NCBI GenBank assembly: GCA_025927545.1
Contig: JAICLE010000025.1
Location: 1 to 37,215 of the forward strand
Reading direction: 5' to 3'
DNA from: Gemmatimonadales bacterium
Lineage (GTDB): Bacteria > Gemmatimonadota > Gemmatimonadetes > Gemmatimonadales > GWC2-71-9
DNA: 37,215 nucleotides
The translations under genes and the position numbers were made by a program. Positions 26,289 through 33,987 of this stretch are shown in pieces. Each line of letters begins with the position of its first letter. Positions within the stretch are counted from its first letter, which is position 1. The notes beneath the pieces were generated by a model. The model had not been told where the DNA came from. It saw only the letters and a list, made by a program, of their open reading frames with translations, and made no database searches.

Positions 26289-28708
26289 TGCAGATCAATC
26301 GACTCCGCCTCTGCAACTTCCGCCAGCACGAGAACACCGATCTCGAGCTCGGGGCGGGGCTCACCGGCATCATCGGTCCGAACGGCGCCGGGAAAACCAC
26401 GCTGCTGGAGGCAATCGCCTGGGCGATGTACGGCATGCCCGCGGCGCGCGGCAGCCGTGATACGATCCGGCGCCGGGGGGCGCCGCCGCGCTCGCGCGTG
26501 GAAGTCGAGCTGGAATTCAGCCTGGGCGCGCACCAGTATCGGGTACTGCGCACGCTGAATGGCGCGGAGCTCTATCAGGATGGCGAGCCGGCGCCGATCG
26601 CAAACTCCATCGGCGCCGTGACGGAGCGTATTACCCGGCTCCTGGGGATGACGCGAGACGAATTCTTCAACACCTACTTCACCGGCCAGAAGGAGCTCGC
26701 GGTCATGGCCGCCATGTCGGCGCCCGAGCGTGCGCAGTTCCTCTCTCGCGTACTCGGCTACGAGCGCATTCGTGCGGCGCAGGACCGGCTCAAGGAGCGC
26801 CGCTCCGGCTTGCGCGCCCGCCACGATGCTCTGCGCGCCGGGTTGGGCGACCTGGGCGAGATCGAGGCGGCCGAGACCCGCGCCCGCGAACGCGTGGCGT
26901 CCGCTCACGCCGTGGAAACGGCGGCAACCGATGCGGCAGTCGCGGCGGAACGCAACCTTGCCGAGGTGCGCCCGCGCTGGGAGCAGATGCAGCAGCGGCG
27001 TGATGCCGCCCGCGCGATGGAGTCCGAGCTCCGGCTGGCCGAGCACCAGGCGGCCGCGGCCGGCGAGCACGCGCAGCGGCTCCGGCACCAGGCCGAGGAG
27101 ACCGCCGCCGCCGCTCAGGCGCTCGAGGCGATCGGGCGCCGGCTCGCCCCGCTCCCGACGCTGCGCGAAGAGGTCGCGTCGCTCGAGCGGCAGGCCGAAG
27201 CGCACGCACAGTGTCAGGGTGTCCTGGCACGGCTCGAGGACGTGCGGCGCCATCTTGGCTCGCTCGAGGATCGGCTGGCCCGGCTTCCCGGGCCGCCTGA
27301 GCTCGACGCGGCTCGTGCGCGGGTGAACGACGTGCGCGCCTCTCTCACCACCGTCACGCTCGATGGCGAAAGCCTGCGTACGGCCTGGGTGCGCGACGCG
27401 CAGGATGCCAAGACCAAGCGTCAGGGGCTGCTCGATCAGTACCAGGAGCTCCGGGAGCAGCGACAGCGCATCGTGGAGGCGGGTCCCGAGGGCGACTGCC
27501 CCACCTGCGCCCGCGCGCTGGGCGCGGAGTATGGCAAGGTGTTGGAGTTGCTCGACCGTCAGATGGAACAGGTCGTCGCCAACGGCAATTTCTACAAGCA
27601 GCGCATCGAGCAGCTCGTGCTCGAGCCGAGGGAGCTCGACGAGGCGGACCGCCGCCGGCTCGCGCTCGAGGCGGAGCTGGCGGGGGCCATGGGCGAGCTG
27701 GGCCGGCTCGAAGCAATGACGCAGGAGGGCGCGGGCCTCAACGGCGAGCGGCTGCGGCTGCTTCCCCGGGTACGGGAGCTTGAGGCTACGCTGGAGCGGC
27801 TCCGGGGCGAATACGATCAGGCCCGCCACCACGCCGTGGCAGCCGGAATCCGCGAGCTCGAGCCGCTCGCGCTCCAGGCCGAACGGCTCCGGGCGCTGGC
27901 GGACCGGGGCGCGGCCGCCTCGGCGGAGCTGGCGGCGGCGGATGCGGAGCACGCGGCGGCCGGCACCAGGGTCGCTGATCTTGGGGCCCGGCTTCGCGAG
28001 CTCGGTTACACCGAGCAGGCGTACCGCGACACCCGCGACGCGGACGCCGCGGCCGAGCGCGCGCGCCGCGAGGCGGAGCTGGCGCTGGTGCGCGCGCGGG
28101 GCGAGTCGGCGGCCGCGGCGGAAGCTGTGGAGGCGGCCCTCCGGAGACGCGCCGAGCGCGCCGACCGCGAGCGCGTGGCGACCGCCGCCGGTCTGGAGCT
28201 CGCCCTCCACCAAGAGCTCGACCGCGCGCTTACCGACCTGCGCACCGACCTCAACGCGACGCTCCGCCCCGATCTCTCGGAGCTCGCCTCGGGATTCCTG
28301 CGCGATCTGACGAACGGCCGCTACACCGACCTGGAGCTCGACGAGGACTACGGGGCCACGCTCCTCGACGACGGCGATCCCAAGGCTGTCATTTCGGGCG
28401 GCGAGGAGGACATCGCCAACCTGGCGCTCCGGCTGGCCATCAGCCAGATGATCGCCGAGCGCGCGGGGCAGCCGCTCTCGCTGCTCATCCTGGACGAGAT
28501 CTTCGGCTCGCTCGACGAGGACCGCCGCGCGGCCGTGGTGGATCTGCTCCGGAGCCTGGCCGACCGGTTCCCGCAGGTCATCCTCATCACCCACATCGAC
28601 TCGGTGCGCGAGGGGTTCGATCGGGTGGTACGCGTCGGCTATGACCTCGCCCGGGGCGTGGCGACGGTGAGCGACGAGCCGGTGGGGGAGCACGATGTGG
28701 CGGCCTGA
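26288..28708 (+). CDS. sbcC: SbcC/Rad50-type SMC ATPase with zinc hook
   Basis: ATPase and tethering subunit of the Mre11-Rad50 complex, 806 residues. It has Walker A GPNGAGKTT (30-38), a Q-loop region FFNTYFTGQKEL, long alanine/arginine/glutamate-rich coiled coils on either side of a zinc hook CPTC (Cys404, Cys407), the ABC signature SGGEE (703-707) and Walker B LLILDEIFGSLDE (732-744). At 806 residues it is shorter than E. coli SbcC (about 1,050) and close to archaeal Rad50 sizes, so the coiled coils are short. The ATG at 26288 shares a base with the sbcD stop. The last 14 bases overlap the GNAT gene. Confidence 0.94.
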   Translation: MQINRLRLCNFRQHENTDLELGAGLTGIIGPNGAGKTTLLEAIAWAMYGMPAARGSRDTIRRRGAPPRSRVEVELEFSLGAHQYRVLRTLNGAELYQDGEPAPIANSIGAVTERITRLLGMTRDEFFNTYFTGQKELAVMAAMSAPERAQFLSRVLGYERIRAAQDRLKERRSGLRARHDALRAGLGDLGEIEAAETRARERVASAHAVETAATDAAVAAERNLAEVRPRWEQMQQRRDAARAMESELRLAEHQAAAAGEHAQRLRHQAEETAAAAQALEAIGRRLAPLPTLREEVASLERQAEAHAQCQGVLARLEDVRRHLGSLEDRLARLPGPPELDAARARVNDVRASLTTVTLDGESLRTAWVRDAQDAKTKRQGLLDQYQELREQRQRIVEAGPEGDCPTCARALGAEYGKVLELLDRQMEQVVANGNFYKQRIEQLVLEPRELDEADRRRLALEAELAGAMGELGRLEAMTQEGAGLNGERLRLLPRVRELEATLERLRGEYDQARHHAVAAGIRELEPLALQAERLRALADRGAAASAELAAADAEHAAAGTRVADLGARLRELGYTEQAYRDTRDADAAAERARREAELALVRARGESAAAAEAVEAALRRRAERADRERVATAAGLELALHQELDRALTDLRTDLNATLRPDLSELASGFLRDLTNGRYTDLELDEDYGATLLDDGDPKAVISGGEEDIANLALRLAISQMIAERAGQPLSLLILDEIFGSLDEDRRAAVVDLLRSLADRFPQVILITHIDSVREGFDRVVRVGYDLARGVATVSDEPVGEHDVAA

Positions 28709-29651
28709 CCGGACCCTGCGCGGGCCCGAGCGTCCGACGCTACGCGACATCGAGCCGCTCAACCGGGTTTTCGCCGACGCGTTCACCGATCGCTACAGCC
28801 GGGACGGCCTGGTCGGCGTGCGCGTGCCGCACCTCAACACCCTCGTGTGGCGCTACGCGCTGGAGGACGCCGGCGACGGTGCGATGATCTGGCGGGATCC
28901 CGACGGACGGCTCGTGGCGTTCAACATGGTCCACCGCTCGGGCACGGAGGGCTGGATGGGTCCGCTCGCCGTGCGGCCGGACCGCCAGGGGGAGGGACTC
29001 GGGTCCACCATGGTGCGGACCGGCATCGACTGGCTCAAGGCCCAGGACGCCGGCACGATCGGCCTGGAGACGATGCCGCGGACGGTCGAGAACATCGGCT
29101 TCTACAGCCGACTGGGCCTGGTCCCGGGCCGTCTCACCGTCACCCTGGTGCACGAAGTGCCCCGCCGGGTGGCGGCCGCGCCCGAGCTGCTCTCGAAAGC
29201 GGGACACCAGATCGCCCACGGGCTCGAGGAATGCCGCCGATTGACCGACGAACTCGCCCCGGGGGTCGACTTCACTCGCGAGATCACCCTCACGCGCGAC
29301 CTCGGCATCGGCGACACCACGCTGCTCCACGACGGGGGCGAGCTGCTCGGGTTCGCGCTCTGGCATTCGACCCCGCTCGCGGCGGGGCGGGGGAAGGACG
29401 AAGTGCGGGTGCTCAAACTCGTCGCCCGGAGCCTGGGCGCGTTCGAGCGGTTGCTCGACGCGCTCCACGGTACGGCGGCAGCGGAGCGCGTCGGGCGCAT
29501 CGCCATTCGCTGTCAGACCGAGTACGCCGACGCCTACCTGCGCCTGATCGCGGCGGGATACCGGGTGCACTGGACCGATCTGCGGATGATCCTGCAGGGC
29601 TTCCCACCGGCGGCGCGGCGGGGCGTGGTGCTCTCGAACTGGGAGATCTGA
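28695..29651 (+). CDS. Two-lobed GNAT acetyltransferase coupled to rad50
   Basis: Predicted 318-residue protein with an N-terminal GNAT domain. The acetyl-CoA loop is visible as LAVRPDRQGEGLGSTMVRTGIDWLKAQ (RxxGxG/A-type, about residues 94-120), followed by ENIGFYSRLGL. The second half (from about 175) looks like a further GNAT-like fold (LLHDGGELLGFALWHS, ...YLRLIAAGYRVHWTDLRMIL) without a clear CoA loop, as in tandem GNATs where one lobe is degenerate. A strong GGGGGAG ribosome-binding site lies inside the rad50 3' end, seven bases or so before the ATG, and the genes overlap by 14 bases. This makes co-expression with sbcCD very likely. Substrate unknown; it could be a protein of the repair complex or an unrelated small molecule. 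Confidence 0.8.
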   Translation: MWRPDRTLRGPERPTLRDIEPLNRVFADAFTDRYSRDGLVGVRVPHLNTLVWRYALEDAGDGAMIWRDPDGRLVAFNMVHRSGTEGWMGPLAVRPDRQGEGLGSTMVRTGIDWLKAQDAGTIGLETMPRTVENIGFYSRLGLVPGRLTVTLVHEVPRRVAAAPELLSKAGHQIAHGLEECRRLTDELAPGVDFTREITLTRDLGIGDTTLLHDGGELLGFALWHSTPLAAGRGKDEVRVLKLVARSLGAFERLLDALHGTAAAERVGRIAIRCQTEYADAYLRLIAAGYRVHWTDLRMILQGFPPAARRGVVLSNWEI

Positions 29652-29663
29652 CGCCGGCGCGGC

Positions 29664-30815
29664 TCAGCCGGTGGGAGTTCCGACGTAGCCGGCGGGAGCA
29701 CGCCCGGGGAGCCGCACGTCAGCCAGCACGCCGCGATACACGTCGAGCGTCCTCGTCACGAAATGCGGCAGCGTGAACTCCTGCTCGTAGCGGGCGCGGC
29801 CGTTGGCACCCAGACGGGCCCGCAGTGCGGGAGATGCCAGCAACTGCCCGAGCCGGGCCCGGAGCAGATCCACGTCGCCCCGTGGGACCAGAAACCCCGT
29901 TTCGCCCTCCGCAACCGATTCGCCGATGCCCGCGATGGCTGACGCCACTACCGGGAGCCCGGCTCGCATCGCCTCCAGAATGCTCATCGGAAATCCTTCC
30001 CAGTTGGTCGACAGCACGCCGGCCTGCGCCCCCGCCAGGCGCTGCTCCACGTCGGTCCGCTGACCCAGGAAGCGCACCCGCTCGCCCAGCTCGAGCGCGG
30101 CGGCCAGCGCCTGCATCTCTCCCATGAGCGGGCCGTCGCCGATGAGCTCGAGCTCCCAGGGCTGGTCCCGGAGGCCGGCCACCGCCCGCAACAGGGTTGC
30201 GTGGTCCTTCTGTGCGCTGAAGCGGGCCACCATCACCAGACGTGGAGGGGTGCGCGCGGGGTCGGCCCTGAGCTGACGCGGGACGTCCGGGATGCCGTTG
30301 TGAACGGTGACCACCCGCGGCGGGGGAACGATGCGCGCCTCGAGCGTGAGCCGGCGATCGAACTCCGAAACGGTGATGATTTTCGCCGTGAGCGGGCCGA
30401 CGGACCGCTCGATCCCGCGATACACTGCCGCCGTCCGCGGGGGAATGCCCGGTGTGAAGTTCCAGCCGTGCGCCGTCAGCACCACCGGAACTCCGAGGAA
30501 CCGGCCAACCAGCCGGCTCAGGACGCCCGCCTTGGACGAATGCGCCGCCACCAGGTCGGGCCTGAGCTCCCGGAGTGTGGCGTGGAGCTCTTGAAGGGCG
30601 CGCACGTCACGAATCGGGTGAATCGGCACGCAGAGATGGCGCAGGACCACTACCGGGATATCGGCGGCGCGAAGGTCGTCGATGAAGGGTCCACTGCCGC
30701 TCGTGACGACCGTCGGCGAGTGGCCCTGGGCGCGCAGGGCGGTCGCGAGGTCCCTCACGTGGATCTGGACGCCGCCGATCGGGTCCGCCCGGGTCACGGT
30801 GTACGTGATCCTCAC
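29664..30815 (-). CDS. GT4-family glycosyltransferase
   Basis: Retaining GT-B glycosyltransferase of 383 residues, probably acting on a lipid-linked oligosaccharide at the cytoplasmic membrane. N-terminal motif ADPIGGVQIHVRDLATALRAQGH is typical of GT4, followed by AHSSKAGVLSRLVGRFLGVPVVLTAHGWNF as in WcaL/EpsD-like enzymes. The donor lobe has MVARFSAQKDHATLLRA and the E-x7-E motif in WEGFPMSILEAMRAGLPVV. The start is a GTG at 30815 with a strong GGAGG seven bases upstream; a longer upstream reading lacks a site and is low-complexity. It stands alone, divergent from the lipoprotein gene, and convergent with the GNAT gene 12 bases away. Sugar unknown. Confidence 0.87.
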   Translation of the reverse strand: MRITYTVTRADPIGGVQIHVRDLATALRAQGHSPTVVTSGSGPFIDDLRAADIPVVVLRHLCVPIHPIRDVRALQELHATLRELRPDLVAAHSSKAGVLSRLVGRFLGVPVVLTAHGWNFTPGIPPRTAAVYRGIERSVGPLTAKIITVSEFDRRLTLEARIVPPPRVVTVHNGIPDVPRQLRADPARTPPRLVMVARFSAQKDHATLLRAVAGLRDQPWELELIGDGPLMGEMQALAAALELGERVRFLGQRTDVEQRLAGAQAGVLSTNWEGFPMSILEAMRAGLPVVASAIAGIGESVAEGETGFLVPRGDVDLLRARLGQLLASPALRARLGANGRARYEQEFTLPHFVTRTLDVYRGVLADVRLPGRAPAGYVGTPTG

Positions 30816-31187
30816 GTCGTGCCTCCACTCGTCGGTTCGGTCTGCCGTGCGCACCGGAATGGCCGGCCGGTGCGGGCGGCGAGAAGTATACCACAGGCGC
30901 CCCTTGCGTCGCGTCGTAGGGCGCCGGGCCAGCCGACTGTCCAGAGGGCATGTAGTGTATAAAAGCGATGCACCATATCTGTTACAAATCGTTTGGCTGA
31001 CTTCCGCAACTGTTGTGAATATAAATGTTTGCGAAGCATGGCATAAAGTCCGCATCACATTCTGGTCGAATTTATTGGCATTGCCGCCTTTCCCCACATG
31101 CCCTAGATAAGCAGGAGCCCAAGGGTGGGGTGCGGCAGGGAACGGTTGGGTGCCACGGTCGGGAAGCCGAAGGAAGGGTGTGCTACA
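30816..31187. other. AT-rich divergent intergenic region
   Basis: This 372-base spacer holds no gene I can support. Its middle (about 30950-31110) is strikingly AT-rich against the rest of the window, with several TATAAA-, TTTAT- and TGTTG-like runs. It separates the GT4 gene (minus) from the lipoprotein gene (plus), so promoters for both should lie here. On the plus strand a weak candidate is TTGCCG (31081-31086) with TAGATA (31104-31109), 17 bases apart, about 79 bases before the lipoprotein ATG. Confidence 0.5.
30959..30987 (-). promoter_or_regulatory. Candidate promoter of the GT4 gene
   Basis: On the minus strand a TTGTAA (30982-30987) and TTTTAT (30959-30964) are separated by exactly 17 bases, each matching four of six consensus positions or more. 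Transcription would begin near 30951 and leave a leader of about 135 bases before the GTG at 30815. Confidence 0.4.
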
Positions 31188-32978
31188 ATGACGTACACGT
31201 TCAAGCTTGCGCGAAGGCTGGCGGTCTCGCGAGACTACGGCGTGCTTACCGCTCTCGCGTTGCTTGCGGCCTGTATGGGAGACACCACGGCCCCTGACGC
31301 GGGCTCCTCCGCTTCCGCCCACACGCCCGTATCGCTCCAGGTCATTCCCCACTCGGTCGTCGTCGAGACCAACCAGCGGGTGCGTTTCCGCGGCGAGACT
31401 CGCAACTCGCGAGGCGAGCCGGTCGCCACTCCGGTGGCCTGGGGGGCCACCGGCGGCCGGATCAATCCCGATGGCACATTCTCCTCGGCAATCACGGGCA
31501 CCTTCAAGGTGGTCGGACGTGGCCGAGGCTGGCGGCACACCGATACCTCGGTCGTGGTCGTGATCCCACCGGCCACCGACCTGGCGCGCCTGTCCGTCAC
31601 GCCCGATTCCGCCCGCGTCGATGCCGGCGGCGCCGTTGCGTTCGCCGTGACCGGGTATCTCGCGGATGGCTCCGAAGCGCCGATTGGCGTCAACTGGTCG
31701 GCCACTGGCGGGACGGTCGATCCCGACGGCGTCTACCACGCCGACTCGAGCGCCGGCCGGTTCCGCGTGATCGCTACCAACGCGTCCGGAACCCTCGCCG
31801 ACACCGCCGCTGTCGAGGTCGCGGCCCCACCGCCGCCGGCGTTAGCCGAAATCGTCGTCCGGCCGGCCAATGTCTCGCTCACATCCGGCGCATCGCAGCG
31901 CTTCGCCGCATTCGGCCGCAACTCGGCAGGCGATAGCGTGGCCGTCGCCGTCACCTTCACCGCGACGGGCGGCACCATCAGCAGCGCGGGTCTGTACACG
32001 GCGGGCCAGTCCTCAGGCACCTACGGCGTCCAGGCCAAGGCCGCCGCGGTCACCGGGTCGGCCAGCGTCATCGTCGCAACCGTGGCCCCGGCACCAGCGC
32101 CCTCGCTCACCGGTTCGAGCCTGGCTTTCGGATCGTTCGGCCTGTTCAACCTGACCAGCTCCAGCGACCCGACCATCAGCGCCTTGAACCTCACCCAGGA
32201 TAGCTATACCCCCGACAACGTGGTAACCCGGATCGAGGCGGCCCGCGCTCAGCGGCGGAAGGTCATCATGGCCATGACCGGCGGGAGTCACGACAACTAC
32301 CTCACCAACGGCGTGTTCGACCGGGCCAAGTGGGAGGCGCGGCTGCAGAGCTACAACACGGCGACGATCCGGGGGGCGATCGCCGGCGGCGTGGCCGACG
32401 GGACGATCATCGGCGCCACCGTCATGGACGAGCCCAACGTTTCGGGAGGCGGCGACGGAAACACTTGGGGCCCCCCCGGCACCATGACCAAGGCCCGGGT
32501 GGATTCGCTCTGCGCCGATATGAAGGCGATGTTCCCGACGCTCCCCGCTGGAGTCCAGCACCGCTGGGACATATTCGAGCCCACCAAGCCGTACCGGGTG
32601 TGCGACTTCCTCACGACGCAGTATTCCTCAAGGATCGGCGACGTTGCCACCTGGCGCGACGGGGCGCTCGCGATGGCCCGGCGCGATGGCCACGCGATCA
32701 TGTTCAGCATGAACATTCTGAACGGTGGGACCCAGGACCGTGATGGAACGTGGGACTGTGCGGCCACAGGCGGGCTCGGCACCTTCAGCCCCAACTGTCG
32801 GATGACTCCGTCCCAGGTCCGCGAGTATGGGTTGGCCCTCGGCCCGGCCGCCTGCGGAGGGCTGCTCATGTGGCGGTACGACGATCGCTTCATGGCGGAT
32901 CCCGAAAATCAGCAGGCTTTCAAGGACGTCGCCGCCCGCCTGGCCTCACAGGCGGCCAAGCCATGTAGACGCCAGTAG
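31188..32978 (+). CDS. Lipoprotein with three Ig-like repeats and possible glycosidase domain
   Basis: Secreted, probably lipid-anchored protein of 596 residues. It has a signal sequence with lipobox LAAC (Cys29). Three bacterial Ig-like (Big2-type) repeats follow at about 46-128, 130-213 and 218-298, each with a pattern like VxPxxxxVxxGxxxxFxxxxxxxxG...WxATGGxIxxxGxY. After an APAPS linker, residues 308-590 form an unfamiliar domain with ATVMDEPNVSG (413-420), RWDIFEP and GGLLMWRYDDRF, suggestive of a TIM-barrel glycoside hydrolase with an acidic catalytic residue in the MDEP segment; I cannot name the family. The ATG at 31188 follows a GGAAGGG site. The position between export genes and a glycosyltransferase suggests it modifies or binds the exopolysaccharide. 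Confidence 0.8.
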   Translation: MTYTFKLARRLAVSRDYGVLTALALLAACMGDTTAPDAGSSASAHTPVSLQVIPHSVVVETNQRVRFRGETRNSRGEPVATPVAWGATGGRINPDGTFSSAITGTFKVVGRGRGWRHTDTSVVVVIPPATDLARLSVTPDSARVDAGGAVAFAVTGYLADGSEAPIGVNWSATGGTVDPDGVYHADSSAGRFRVIATNASGTLADTAAVEVAAPPPPALAEIVVRPANVSLTSGASQRFAAFGRNSAGDSVAVAVTFTATGGTISSAGLYTAGQSSGTYGVQAKAAAVTGSASVIVATVAPAPAPSLTGSSLAFGSFGLFNLTSSSDPTISALNLTQDSYTPDNVVTRIEAARAQRRKVIMAMTGGSHDNYLTNGVFDRAKWEARLQSYNTATIRGAIAGGVADGTIIGATVMDEPNVSGGGDGNTWGPPGTMTKARVDSLCADMKAMFPTLPAGVQHRWDIFEPTKPYRVCDFLTTQYSSRIGDVATWRDGALAMARRDGHAIMFSMNILNGGTQDRDGTWDCAATGGLGTFSPNCRMTPSQVREYGLALGPAACGGLLMWRYDDRFMADPENQQAFKDVAARLASQAAKPCRRQ

Positions 32979-32997
32979 CCCGGTTCGAGGAGACTGA

Positions 32998-33040
32998 ACG
33001 ACCGGAAGGGGGGCACCCCCTTTCGGTCGTTTGCTTTTCC
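32998..33040 (+). terminator. Strong Rho-independent terminator after the lipoprotein gene
   Basis: ACGACCGGAAGGGGG (32998-33012) pairs with CCCCCTTTCGGTCGT (33016-33030) through 15 pairs including one G-U, with a three-base GCA loop, followed by TTGCTTTTCC. It starts 20 bases after the stop codon and should end the lipoprotein transcript. The downstream export genes therefore need their own promoter. Confidence 0.9.
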
Positions 33041-33324
33041 CAGGTGTGTCGGTCACGCCACAGTGTTGCTGCGCCCTCCGGTGCTCGGCTCCGTTGATGC
33101 CTCCGCGACGGCGCGAAGTCCGCCCCGAACGGGCCCTGCCGCGCACGCCTCGCCCGAGGTGCCGTCCGAATCCCACAGTAGTAGATTGCGTTGCGTCACG
33201 GCCAGAAGCCGCCTGGCTCAGCTCAGGTCGGGGGCATGGATCGTGCTCGAAGGCCCCCGGATTTCGGTCACTCGGGTGAGAACACGGGTTCGAGCCGCCA
33301 ACCTTTCACCACACGTCGAGGTTT
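33041..33324. other. Leader/intergenic region before the export operon
   Basis: Between the terminator and the Wza-like start there is no gene I can support. It must contain the promoter for the export operon, but no clear -35/-10 pair is visible. One hairpin stands out: TCGGGGGC (33228-33235) pairs with GCCCCCGG (33253-33260), eight pairs including one G-U, with a 17-base loop. It is followed by a smaller CAC-TCGG-GTG hairpin. These could form a structured 5' leader; no known riboswitch consensus is recognised. Confidence 0.4.
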
Positions 33325-33981
33325 ATGCGAGTCCTGGCCTCTCTCACGCTCGTCGCCGCTTGTGTTCTGGTGTCGCACCCCGCCGCGGCCCAGGAGGCTC
33401 GCGCGAGGACCGAGCAGGCAGTGCTGACGCCAGGAGACTCGGTGCGCATCGTAGTGTGGCGGAAGCCGGAGTTCAGCGGGGATTACGTCGTGGCGCCGGA
33501 CAACACGATTACCCATCCGCTGTTCCGTGCCGTCAAGGTCGGCGGCGTACCCTTCGCCACCGCCCAGGCGAATCTGCGCACCTTCCTCTCCCAGTTCGAG
33601 GAGAACCCGCAGTTCGTGATGGAGCCGCTGATCCGCGTTTCCGTCTCGGGTGAGGTCACCAAGCCGCAGGTGTTCGCCACCCGCCCGGAGACAACCATCG
33701 GTGAGGCCGTGGCCCGTGCCGGCGGAACCACCGAGAACGGCGCGCCCGATCATGTCCGTGTCCTCCGCTTCGCGGCGAACGGCCAACAGGACCAGTTCAA
33801 GGTCAACTTGTCCGACCCGAACGGCTCGCAGGCCACGCTCCCCGTGCGCTCGGGAGACCAGATCGTCGTGGACCGTCGCAAGTCGTTCTTCAAGGACGTG
33901 CTCCAGCCCGCTCTCGTCGTGGTCGGGACATTCGCCTCGCTCGGGCTGCTCATCGATCGCGTGAGCCGGGGCAACAGGTAG
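33325..33981 (+). CDS. Short Wza-like polysaccharide export protein
   Basis: Predicted periplasmic/outer-membrane polysaccharide export protein of 218 residues. It has a signal peptide (MRVLASLTLVAACVLVSHPAAAQ), then the Poly_export domain (LTPGDSVRIVVWRKPEFSGDYVVAPDNTITHPLF, about 35-70) and one SLBB-type domain (VSVSGEVTKPQVFATRPETTIGEAVARAGG, about 104-135). It ends with a hydrophobic helix (VLQPALVVVGTFASLGLLIDRV, about 192-213). It is much shorter than E. coli Wza (about 380 residues) and has only one SLBB-like unit, so the channel may need a separate outer-membrane partner. It lies six bases before the Wzc-like gene, its usual partner. Start at the ATG at 33325, with a GAGG nearby. Confidence 0.88.
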   Translation: MRVLASLTLVAACVLVSHPAAAQEARARTEQAVLTPGDSVRIVVWRKPEFSGDYVVAPDNTITHPLFRAVKVGGVPFATAQANLRTFLSQFEENPQFVMEPLIRVSVSGEVTKPQVFATRPETTIGEAVARAGGTTENGAPDHVRVLRFAANGQQDQFKVNLSDPNGSQATLPVRSGDQIVVDRRKSFFKDVLQPALVVVGTFASLGLLIDRVSRGNR

Positions 33982-33987
33982 CCAGCT

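Noticed and set aside
26183-28786. 867-codon open frame on the minus strand
   Set aside because: It lies antisense to the clear sbcD end and rad50, is arginine/alanine-rich, and has no recognisable domain; it is a GC-bias shadow.
30995-31007. Possible sigma-54 promoter (TTGGC...CGC)
   Set aside because: GG and GC are separated by nine bases rather than the required ten, and the -12 element does not match TTGCA.
33212-33316. tRNA-like stretch with GGCTCAGCTCAGGTCGG and GGGTTCGAGCC
   Set aside because: The T-arm-like loop TTCGAGC is not flanked by a pairing five-base stem and there is no matching acceptor stem, so it is not a tRNA.
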